Source: Carboxydothermus hydrogenoformans Z-2901 (GTDB lineage: Bacteria > Bacillota > Z-2901 > Carboxydothermales > Carboxydothermaceae). From it: DNA of 64,000 nucleotides. Position numbers and translations under genes: made by a program. Location of the stretch: the NCBI RefSeq assembly GCF_000012865.1, contig NC_007503.1:372001-436000 (forward strand), in the 5' to 3' direction. This document shows positions 8,233 through 15,697 of this stretch, piece after piece (positions within the stretch are counted from its first letter, which is position 1; each line of letters begins with the position of its first letter). The notes under the pieces were generated by a model, which did no database searches, had not been told where the DNA came from, and worked only from the letters and a program-made list of their open reading frames with translations.

Positions 8233-9903
8233 TTACTTTTTTGCTTCTTCCCGGAGAGCCCGCCGTAAAACTTTACCTACGGTAGTTTTGGGGAGTTCGG
8301 TTCTAAATTCCACGTACTTTGGAACTTTGTACTTGGCGAGTTTTTCCTGACAGTGTTTAATAATTTCTTCAGAAGTGGCGGTTTCATTTTCTTTTAAAAC
8401 AATGAAGGCTTTGACCACCTCTCCCCGGTACTCATCGGGAACACCTATTACTACCGCTTCTTTAACCTTAGGATGTTCGTATAAAACTTCCTCCACTTCC
8501 CGCGGATAAATGTTGTAACCGCCGGAGATTATTAAATCTTTTTTCCGATCCACAATATAAAGATAGCCATCTTCATCCATGCGACCTAAATCGCCTGTTA
8601 AAAGCCAGCCTTCTTTTAAGACCAGGGCGGTTTCTTCTGGGCGATTCCAGTAACCTTTCATAACCTGAGGACCTTTTACGGCAACTTCGCCTACTTCGCC
8701 AATGGCTACTGGATTTAATGTGTCCGGTTCAACTACCATACACAGGGTATCGGAAAGGGGCAGTCCCACCGAACCGGGCTTTTCCAGTGAATGAACAGGA
8801 TTGCAGTGGGTAACGGGAGATGATTCGGTCAAGCCATATCCTTCCACAATACGGCCGCCGGTAATTTCTTCAAACTTTTTCTTAACTTCCACTGGAAGCG
8901 GGGCTGAGCCGGAAATACACAGTCTAATTGAGGTAATGTCATAATCTTTTATTCTGGGATGGTTGATAATGGCAACGTAGATAGTTGGGGCACCTGGGAA
9001 GAGAGTGGGCCGGTATTTTACTATGGTTTTTAGCATTTCATCGACGTTAAAACGAGGCATAATAAGCAGGGTGGCGCCGGTTAAAACGGCCAGGTTTAAA
9101 GCAACCGATAAACCGTAAACGTGAAAGAAAGGCATTACTGCCAGAATGATATCTTGGCTGCTTCTTACGGGATCCCAGGCATTTACCTGCATAGCATTGG
9201 CAATTAAATTACGGTGGGTGAGCATTACCCCTTTAGAAATGCCAGTTGTTCCTCCGGTATACTGGAGTACCGCTAAATCTTCTTCGGGATTAATGGTAAT
9301 TTTCGCAAGGGGCTGGGGTGGTGATTTTAAAAGTTCCTGGAAACCAAGGATAAATGATTCTTTCGGGATTTCAATCCACCGTTTTTCTTTTTTTACTTTG
9401 ACAGGATACAAAAGTTTTAAAAGAGGTGGCATAAATTCTGAAAGTCGGGTTACCACTATTTTTTCTAACGAAGTTTTAGCTTTAATGTTTAACACCCTGG
9501 GGAGAATTAAATCCAGAGTTATCACAATTTTGGAGCCTGAGTCAGTAAGCTGGTGGTGAAGTTCCCGTTCGGTATACATGGGATTGTTCCAGACAACCAC
9601 TGCGCCTGCTTTTAAAGCGCCATAAAAGGCTATCACGGCCTGGGGGGAATTGGGTAAAATCAAGGCTACCCGGTCTCCCTTTTTAATTCCCAGGTTTTGC
9701 AGATTGGCGGCAAGGTTATCGGTGAGCTCTTTTAACTTTTGGTATTTAATTCTTGCACCGAAAAAGATTGTGGCGTCGGTGTCGGGAAATTCGTTGGCAG
9801 TTTTATCTAACTTTTCACCCAAAGAAATAGGGGGATAATCCAGGTGATATTTCACGTTTTTTGGATAATAAGGCCAGGATGGGGGATTATTTAAATCAAT
9901 CAT
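8233..9903 (-). CDS. AMP-forming acyl-CoA synthetase (long-chain fatty acid-CoA ligase type)
   Basis: The 556-residue protein carries the ANL-superfamily motifs in order: YTGGTTGISKG (A3, about residue 215), YGLTES (A5, about 358), TGDLGRMDEDGYLYIVDRKK (A7/A8, about 440) and the C-terminal catalytic lysine region PKTTVGKVLRR. It would activate a carboxylic acid as acyl-adenylate and transfer it to CoA. Overall layout resembles FadD/LcfA. ATG at 9903 has AAGGAGGG upstream on this strand. It is transcribed alone, convergent with the lactate cluster. Substrate chain length is not deducible here. Confidence 0.88.
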   Translation of the reverse strand: MIDLNNPPSWPYYPKNVKYHLDYPPISLGEKLDKTANEFPDTDATIFFGARIKYQKLKELTDNLAANLQNLGIKKGDRVALILPNSPQAVIAFYGALKAGAVVVWNNPMYTERELHHQLTDSGSKIVITLDLILPRVLNIKAKTSLEKIVVTRLSEFMPPLLKLLYPVKVKKEKRWIEIPKESFILGFQELLKSPPQPLAKITINPEEDLAVLQYTGGTTGISKGVMLTHRNLIANAMQVNAWDPVRSSQDIILAVMPFFHVYGLSVALNLAVLTGATLLIMPRFNVDEMLKTIVKYRPTLFPGAPTIYVAIINHPRIKDYDITSIRLCISGSAPLPVEVKKKFEEITGGRIVEGYGLTESSPVTHCNPVHSLEKPGSVGLPLSDTLCMVVEPDTLNPVAIGEVGEVAVKGPQVMKGYWNRPEETALVLKEGWLLTGDLGRMDEDGYLYIVDRKKDLIISGGYNIYPREVEEVLYEHPKVKEAVVIGVPDEYRGEVVKAFIVLKENETATSEEIIKHCQEKLAKYKVPKYVEFRTELPKTTVGKVLRRALREEAKK

Positions 9904-10018
9904 GAAAAACCCTCCTTAAAATGTTTTCTTAAGTTTATTATATTTTTGAATTGGATTCAGGCAATAAAAAATTTTAAAAATTCAAAAAATTATTGCTAAT
10001 AGTTTTTTAAATAAACAA

Positions 10019-10027
10019 TGATATAAT
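10019..10027 (+). promoter_or_regulatory. Extended -10 promoter of recO
   Basis: TGATATAAT at 10019-10027 is a perfect extended -10 element (TG-N-TATAAT); no good -35 is seen. Transcription would start near 10034, downstream of the in-frame ATG at 10029, which argues for the TTG at 10062 as the real start of recO. Confidence 0.6.
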
Positions 10028-10061
10028 TATGACAGCATATTGTTCAGAAGAGGGATGGATA

Positions 10062-10784
10062 TTGAAATTTTATTTGGATGAAGGGATTGTGTTAAAGGGT
10101 AGTGACTTCGGTGATGGCCACCGAATGTTGACAATTATAACGAAAGAGCTGGGAAAAATTAAAGCGGTGGCTTACGGTGCAAAAAAGGTAAAAAGCAAAA
10201 AGCGGGGAGCGTTACTGGAATTCAGTCGGACCAACATTTATTTGCGGCAAAGTAACGATTATTTTATCGTTGAGCAAGCGGAAGGCATAGAGTATTTTCC
10301 CAATCTTTATGGAAATAAAGATTTGTTACATGCGGCGGGGCAAATTGCGTGGCTGACGGATCGCTTTTGGCCTCTGGGGCAACTTAACCCTAAACTATAC
10401 AATTGGGTTTTATATAGTTTACGGTTACTAAATTCGGGAGTTTGGCCCAAAATTGTGTTAAGAAATTTTGAATTAAAACTTTTGGCTTTTACCGGCTTTA
10501 GACCTATAACCACTCACTGTGCCGTTTGCCGCAAACCTTACCGGGGTGAAGTATGGTATTTTGGAGCTGGGGAAGGAGGAATTGTCTGTCCTTCCTGTAG
10601 GCCCATAGAGGGGATTTATTTTGAAATATTTCCGGAAGTGGTAAAAGGGATGAACGCCTTACTTCTTGCTTCACCGGAAAAGTTACCGGAACTTTTATTG
10701 GATGAGCGGGTAGTGGATAGAGTTAAAACCATCTTGGAATATTTTTTGGGTTATCAATTGGGTGAGCCAATAAGACTTCTTTAA
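10062..10784 (+). CDS. recO: DNA repair protein RecO
   Basis: A 240-residue protein with the RecO N-terminal OB-fold opening ([20 protein letters not shown]) and a zinc-binding C-terminal domain ([11 protein letters not shown]...CPSCRP, about residues 150-180). RecO works with RecR and RecF to load RecA at single-strand gaps. TTG 10062 is chosen because AGAGGGATGG precedes it and the family normally starts a few residues before EGIVL. The gene stands directly upstream of the glyQS T-box leader, as in several Clostridia-like Firmicutes, but glyQS has its own promoter. Confidence 0.9.
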
Positions 10785-10785
10785 C

Positions 10786-10814
10786 TTGACTTTTTTCTTA
10801 GGCTTTGGTAAATT
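10786..10814 (+). promoter_or_regulatory. Promoter of the glyQS T-box transcript
   Basis: TTGACT (10786-10791), exactly 17 bp, TAAATT (10809-10814), with TG one base upstream of the -10 (extended). It starts within the end of recO and fires into the T-box leader. Confidence 0.75.
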
Positions 10815-10837
10815 ATTTCACAACAAATTAATAATGG

Positions 10838-11062
10838 ATTGGCAGTGAACCGGAGGAGTAGCTGTGATTTCCCTTAAAGAGAGCCGGGGGCTGGTGTGAA
10901 CCGGTAGGGATAAACGGTGAAGGCGCCGGGGAGCCGGCAGGAGGAAACCCCAAGGGGAGTAAAGCCTGCAGAGTTTTGAGGTGGGCCTTTTTTGGCCAAC
11001 CAGGGTGGAACCGCGGAAGGATGCCCCTTTCGTCCCTGGCAGCTTGCCGGGACAAAGGGGCT
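10838..11062 (+). ncRNA. T-box leader, glycine-specific, controlling glyQS
   Basis: The T-box motif AGGGTGGAACCGCGG is at 11002-11016. It is followed by a strong terminator: GCCCCTTT plus GTCCC pair with GGGAC plus AAAGGGGC across 11023-11062, and then a T-rich stretch. Stem I is recognisable by AGTGAA near 10843 and by an apical region resembling the Bacillus glyQS leader; in the matching place (TGAAGGC) the glycine codon GGC at 10922-10924 is the likely specifier. Uncharged tRNA-Gly would favour the antiterminator and switch on glyQS. Family knowledge supports the mechanism; the specifier position is my alignment by eye. Confidence 0.92.
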
Positions 11063-11146
11063 TTAAATTTATTAAGGTGTTTGTTTTTATTAGTTTTTCC
11101 AATTTCCAACATCCAACTTCTAATATCTAATATGGGGGTGTTTTTT

Positions 11147-12019
11147 ATGCTTACTTTTCAGGAGATTATTTTAAAGCTAAACGAATACTGGGGGCAGCAA
11201 GGTTGCATTATTGCTCAGCCTTACGATACCGAAAAAGGGGCCGGAACTATGAATCCTCATACCTTTTTGCGGGCTTTGGGACCGGAACCCTGGCGGGTGG
11301 CTTATGTAGAGCCGTCGCGAAGACCAACCGACGGACGGTACGGAGAAAACCCCAACCGCTTGCAACATTATTACCAGTATCAGGTGATTTTAAAGCCCAA
11401 CCCCGATAATGTGGTGGAGCTTTATATGGATAGCTTAAGATACCTGGGAATTAACCTCGAAGAGCACGATTTTCGCCTGGTGGAGGATAACTGGGAGTCC
11501 CCAACTTTAGGAGCCTGGGGTCTTGGCTGGGAAGTATGGCTTGATGGTATGGAGATTACCCAGTTTACCTATTTTCAGCAATGCGGCGGTATTGACCTTC
11601 CGGTAGTATCGGCGGAAATAACCTATGGGTTAGAGCGGATCGCTATGTACCTTCAGAAAAAAGATAGCGTTTATGACATTGTCTGGGTCGATGGAATAAC
11701 TTACGGGGACGTTCACTTAATGGGGGAAATTGAAAACTCCAAATATAACTTTGAGCTGGCCGATGTGGATAAGCTTTTTTCCTGGTTTAAAGATTTTGAG
11801 GCGGAGGCAAAACGTCTAATTGAAGCGGGAGTGGTTCTGCCGGCTTACGATTTTGTCCTAAAATGCTCCCACACCTTTAACCTTTTAGACGCCCGGGGAG
11901 CAATTTCGGTAACCGAAAGAACGGCGTATATCGGGAGAATCAGAAACTTGGCTCGCCTGGTTGCGCAGAAGTACATTGAGCAGCGGGAGAGTCTCGGTTT
12001 TCCGCTTTTAAAAAAATAA
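11147..12019 (+). CDS. glyQ: Glycyl-tRNA synthetase alpha subunit
   Basis: The 290-residue product starts [19 protein letters not shown], matching the conserved GlyQ opening, and contains the class II synthetase stretches [15 protein letters not shown] and [17 protein letters not shown]. It forms the alpha2beta2 enzyme with GlyS. ATG 11147 follows GGGGGTG; a longer in-frame reading that begins at 10976 runs through the T-box terminator and is not real. The leader just before the gene (11097-11133) has an odd CCAACTTCTAA-rich stretch. Confidence 0.95.
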   Translation: MLTFQEIILKLNEYWGQQGCIIAQPYDTEKGAGTMNPHTFLRALGPEPWRVAYVEPSRRPTDGRYGENPNRLQHYYQYQVILKPNPDNVVELYMDSLRYLGINLEEHDFRLVEDNWESPTLGAWGLGWEVWLDGMEITQFTYFQQCGGIDLPVVSAEITYGLERIAMYLQKKDSVYDIVWVDGITYGDVHLMGEIENSKYNFELADVDKLFSWFKDFEAEAKRLIEAGVVLPAYDFVLKCSHTFNLLDARGAISVTERTAYIGRIRNLARLVAQKYIEQRESLGFPLLKK

Positions 12020-12036
12020 TTTAGGGGGGAGAAAAA

Positions 12037-14109
12037 ATGGACTACTTACTGGAAATTGGTGTTGAAGAAATACCGGCGCGCTTTATTCCCGGGATTATTG
12101 AGGAGGTCAAAAATAAAGGGGAAGAATTCTTAAAGGAATTTGGGGTGCAGTATGAAGCGTTAATTTCCGAGGCAACACCCCGGAGGATTGTTTTTTACGT
12201 TAAGGGAGTTTTACCGAAGACCGAAGAAAAAATTCAGGAAGTAAAGGGGCCCGCTAAGAAGGCTTCTTATGATAGCGAAGGAAATCCGACCAGGGCTCTT
12301 TTAGGTTTTGCCAGAAGCCAGGGGATAGAACCTAACGAAGTAATCGAAAAAGAGGTAAATGGGGTTATTTACGTTTTTGCCCGGAAAAAAACCGGGGGAA
12401 ATCCGGTAGACGAATTGTTGCCTGAAATTGCCCGGAAGTTAATTAAAAACCTGTCTTTCCCCAAACCCATGCGCTGGGGAGATATAGATTTTAAGTTTAT
12501 TCGCCCGATTCGCTGGCTTGTTTCCCTGCTGGATGAAAAAGTGATACCCCTTGAAATAGCCGGAATTAAGGCGGACAGGATATCCAGGGGTCACCGCTTC
12601 TTGGGGCAAAAGGAAGTTGTTTTAGATAGAGCAGCCGATTACTTTGTTGCAATGAGAGAGAATTATGTTATTGTTTCCCTGAATGAAAGAATTGAGATGA
12701 TCAGGGCTCAGTTACATAGGGCAAGCGCCGAAGAAGGAGTTGTGGTAGATCAGGATGAGGAACTTTTACTGGAAAACGCCAATTTGGTGGAGTATCCTAC
12801 CGTGGTAATTGGAGAAATTAATAGAGAATTTTTAGAACTACCTAAAGAAGTAATAATTACGCCAATGAAGGAACACCAGCGCTATTTTCCCCTGTTTAAA
12901 AATGATGGAAGTTTGTACCACAAATTTTTAGCTGTTAGAAACGGAGGCAGGGAAAATTTAGCGGAAATTGCCGAGGGTTATGCCAAGGTTTTAAAGGCCA
13001 GGCTTTACGATGCCCGGTTTTTCTACCGGGAAGATTTGAAAAAACCGCTTGCCGCTTATAATGAAAAACTTACCCGGATAGTATTTCAGGAGAAGTTAGG
13101 AACGGTATGGGATAAAGTTTTACGCTTAAAGGAACTTGTGGTGGCTATTGGCAGGGAACTTAATTGTGATGATGAGGTAAAAAGTTACGCCGTCCGGGCA
13201 GCGGAGCTTTCTAAAGCAGATCTTGCTACCAATATGGTTTATGAGTTTCCCGAGCTCCAGGGGATTATGGGTCGGGATTATGCTTTAAAGTCCGGGGAAA
13301 GAAAGGAAGTAGCCGAGGCTATTTTTGAGCATTACCTTCCAAGATTTTCAGGGGATATTGTGGCAACCTCTGAAGTCGGAATTTTACTGTCCTGTGCCGA
13401 AAAAATAGATAACCTTACGGCATTTTTTGCCTTAAAACAAATTCCAACCGGTTCGGCGGACCCCTTTGGCTTACGGCGGCAAGCTTTAGGACTTCTTCGC
13501 ACGTTAATTGAAAACAAACGCTTCTTTTCTTTAAAGAAGGCTTTTGATGCTGCTTTTAATTTGTTACCCGCCGAGGTTCGGGAAAAAGCGAATTTCGCCG
13601 AAGTTTATGAAGAACTCTTGGAGTTTATTTACCAAAGATTTAAGGGTTTTTTACTGGAAGAGGGATTTTCTTACGATACCATTGATGCGGTGCTGGCTAC
13701 CGGAAAAGATGACTTTTATGACCTTTACTTAAGAGTTCGGGCTTTAGAAAATCTCAGAAACCATCCGAGTTTCACAGCTCTTACTACGACCTTTACGCGG
13801 GCGTACAACCTGGCCCGTAAAGGACAGGGAAGGGAAGTAGCTGAAAGTTTATTATATGAGCCGGCGGAAAAAGAGCTTTTTGCTGAGTTTCGCGAGATTT
13901 CCCTAAATGTTAAGGAGCTTTTAAGGGAAAAAGCTTACTTAAAAGCCATGGAAGAAGTGGCGGCATTAGCAAACCCTTTAGACCGGTTCTTTAACGAAGT
14001 GCTGGTGATGGCTGAAGACGAAAAGATAAGGGAAAATCGCCTTGGATTACTTGGAGCAATTGCCGGACTTGTTCTAGAAATTGCCGATTTGAGCAAAATT
14101 GTTGGTTAA
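12037..14109 (+). CDS. glyS: Glycyl-tRNA synthetase beta subunit
   Basis: A 690-residue protein of normal GlyS length that opens with YLLEIGVEEIPARFIPG and contains the conserved FPKPMRWGD and TPMKEHQRYFPL segments and a C-terminal DALR-like anticodon-binding region. It lies 17 nt after glyQ with AGGGGGGAG as ribosome-binding site, and shares the T-box control. It ends 103 nt before the ccpN-like gene. Confidence 0.95.
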   Translation: MDYLLEIGVEEIPARFIPGIIEEVKNKGEEFLKEFGVQYEALISEATPRRIVFYVKGVLPKTEEKIQEVKGPAKKASYDSEGNPTRALLGFARSQGIEPNEVIEKEVNGVIYVFARKKTGGNPVDELLPEIARKLIKNLSFPKPMRWGDIDFKFIRPIRWLVSLLDEKVIPLEIAGIKADRISRGHRFLGQKEVVLDRAADYFVAMRENYVIVSLNERIEMIRAQLHRASAEEGVVVDQDEELLLENANLVEYPTVVIGEINREFLELPKEVIITPMKEHQRYFPLFKNDGSLYHKFLAVRNGGRENLAEIAEGYAKVLKARLYDARFFYREDLKKPLAAYNEKLTRIVFQEKLGTVWDKVLRLKELVVAIGRELNCDDEVKSYAVRAAELSKADLATNMVYEFPELQGIMGRDYALKSGERKEVAEAIFEHYLPRFSGDIVATSEVGILLSCAEKIDNLTAFFALKQIPTGSADPFGLRRQALGLLRTLIENKRFFSLKKAFDAAFNLLPAEVREKANFAEVYEELLEFIYQRFKGFLLEEGFSYDTIDAVLATGKDDFYDLYLRVRALENLRNHPSFTALTTTFTRAYNLARKGQGREVAESLLYEPAEKELFAEFREISLNVKELLREKAYLKAMEEVAALANPLDRFFNEVLVMAEDEKIRENRLGLLGAIAGLVLEIADLSKIVG

Positions 14110-14212
14110 TTTTTTGCAAAAAATTATTAAATTAGGAGGTATTTTTTAAGTAAATATAGTATAATATATCCTGTAAGCTAATTAAATAATATAGCACATT
14201 TCCTTAAGGTAG

Positions 14213-14854
14213 GTGAATTATATCGAACTTACAAAACGTCAGGAAAAAATCCTTGAAATAGTGCGCAATCACGGTCCTATTACCGGGGAGGAGATTGCTC
14301 AAAAACTGAACATCAGTCGTGCAGCGCTAAGGCCGGATTTAGCGATTTTAACCATGGCTGGATTACTGGGAGCAAGACCCCGGGTAGGTTATTACTATAC
14401 CGGGAGGGAACCCCGGGATGTAATTGCCGGGGTTTTAGGAAATATTCGGGTGCAGGAAGTTCAGTCCCGCCCTATAGTCGTGCGGGAAACATCTACGGTA
14501 TATGATGCTATCGTCACGATGTTTATTGAAGATGTGGGGACAATTTTTGTTGTTTCCGAGGAAGGTTTTTTGGAAGGGCTGGCTTCACGCAAGGACATGC
14601 TCAAAGCAACTATGGGCGGTAAAGATATTAACAAGCTTCCTGTAGGTGTGGTAATGACGCGGATGCCAAACATCATAGTAACTTATCCCGATGAGTCGGT
14701 GTTAAGGGCAGCGGAGAAATTAATTCACCACCAGGTAGATTCCCTTCCGGTAGTAGAAACGGTGCTGCATGAAGGTCGGGAAAAATACCGGGTGGTGGGT
14801 AGGTTTACCAAAACCAACATTACAAGGCTTTTTGTCAGCCTGGCCGGAAAGTAA
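14213..14854 (+). CDS. ccpN: CcpN-like repressor: winged HTH plus two CBS domains
   Basis: The 213-residue protein has an N-terminal HTH (ELTKRQEKILEIVRNHGPIT, then GEEIAQKLNISRAALRPDL) followed by two CBS domains (about 80-205), matching Bacillus CcpN end to end. CcpN represses gluconeogenic genes. It sits directly before yqfL and ppdK, the same neighbourhood as in other Firmicutes, so it probably controls pyruvate/PEP flux. The start is odd: GTG 14213 lies inside the ribosome-binding-like AAGGTAGGTGA (14206-14216), whereas ATC at 14222 would be correctly spaced. Homology favours GTG. Confidence 0.88.
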   Translation: MNYIELTKRQEKILEIVRNHGPITGEEIAQKLNISRAALRPDLAILTMAGLLGARPRVGYYYTGREPRDVIAGVLGNIRVQEVQSRPIVVRETSTVYDAIVTMFIEDVGTIFVVSEEGFLEGLASRKDMLKATMGGKDINKLPVGVVMTRMPNIIVTYPDESVLRAAEKLIHHQVDSLPVVETVLHEGREKYRVVGRFTKTNITRLFVSLAGK

Positions 14855-14863
14855 AAGGAGGTA

Positions 14864-15697
14864 TTGGCAATTAATCTGAAGTTAGAGCAAATTCCAGTGG
14901 TTTATATTCTTTCTGATTCAATCGGGGAAACGGGGGAAGTGGTGGCGAAAGCGGCTGCCAGTCAATTTGATTCGGGCCGGGTTGATATTCGGCGGGTGCC
15001 GTACTTAAGTTCGGTTCGGGAAGTGGAAGAGGCGTTACAGGAAGCGGAAAGTGCAGGGGCCTTGGTGGTTTACACTCTGGTGCGCCCGGACTTAAAAGAG
15101 TACCTGGAAAAGCGAGCCCATGAACTTTCCCTTCCCCATGTGGATATCATGGGACCGATGTTGGAGGGTTTAAAGCAAATCACCAAGCAAAATCCTAAAT
15201 ACCAGCCCGGATTAATTCGCAAAATGGATGAAGCTTACTTTAGCAAGGTAGAAGCGATTGAATTTGCCGTTAAATACGATGACGGCAAAGAACCTCGGGG
15301 ATTGCTGCGGGCGGATTTGGTGGTAATTGGGGTTTCGCGAACTTCTAAAACTCCCCTTTGCATGTATTTGGCCCATAAGGGGATCAAAGCGGCAAACGTG
15401 CCGTTAGTACCGGAGGCTACTCCCCCGGAAGAATTGTTTAAAATTCCCCCTCATAAAGTTGTGGGACTTACCATAAAACCTTCAATTTTATTTGAGATCA
15501 GGAAGGAAAGGCTAAAAACATTGGGACTATCCCAAACGGCCGATTATGCTAACATGGAAAGAATTTTGATGGAGCTGGATTATGCTCTGGGTATTATGAA
15601 AAAAATCGGCTGTGCCGTAATTGATGTGAGTAATAAAGCGGTGGAGGAAACGGCAGCCAGGGTGTTAGAAATTTACAGGAAAGGGGTAGGGAGGTAA
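14864..15697 (+). CDS. Pyruvate, phosphate dikinase regulatory protein (bifunctional kinase/pyrophosphorylase)
   Basis: A 277-residue protein of the DUF299/YqfL/PpsR family. It begins VVYILSDSIGETGEVV, carries the P-loop-like GVSRTSKTPLCMYLA (about residues 152-166) and ends with the conserved AVEETAARVLEIY helix. These enzymes inactivate PPDK by ADP-dependent threonine phosphorylation and reactivate it with phosphate. The next gene is ppdK, with overlapping stop/start (TAATG). TTG 14864 is only two bases after GGAGG (14857-14861), while ATT 14870 has ideal spacing, so the true start is uncertain by two codons. Confidence 0.92.
   Translation: MAINLKLEQIPVVYILSDSIGETGEVVAKAAASQFDSGRVDIRRVPYLSSVREVEEALQEAESAGALVVYTLVRPDLKEYLEKRAHELSLPHVDIMGPMLEGLKQITKQNPKYQPGLIRKMDEAYFSKVEAIEFAVKYDDGKEPRGLLRADLVVIGVSRTSKTPLCMYLAHKGIKAANVPLVPEATPPEELFKIPPHKVVGLTIKPSILFEIRKERLKTLGLSQTADYANMERILMELDYALGIMKKIGCAVIDVSNKAVEETAARVLEIYRKGVGR

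Noticed and set aside
10818-11112. Two 94-codon minus-strand frames and the N-terminal extension of glyQ
   Set aside because: The region is the T-box leader; the T-box motif and terminator account for it.
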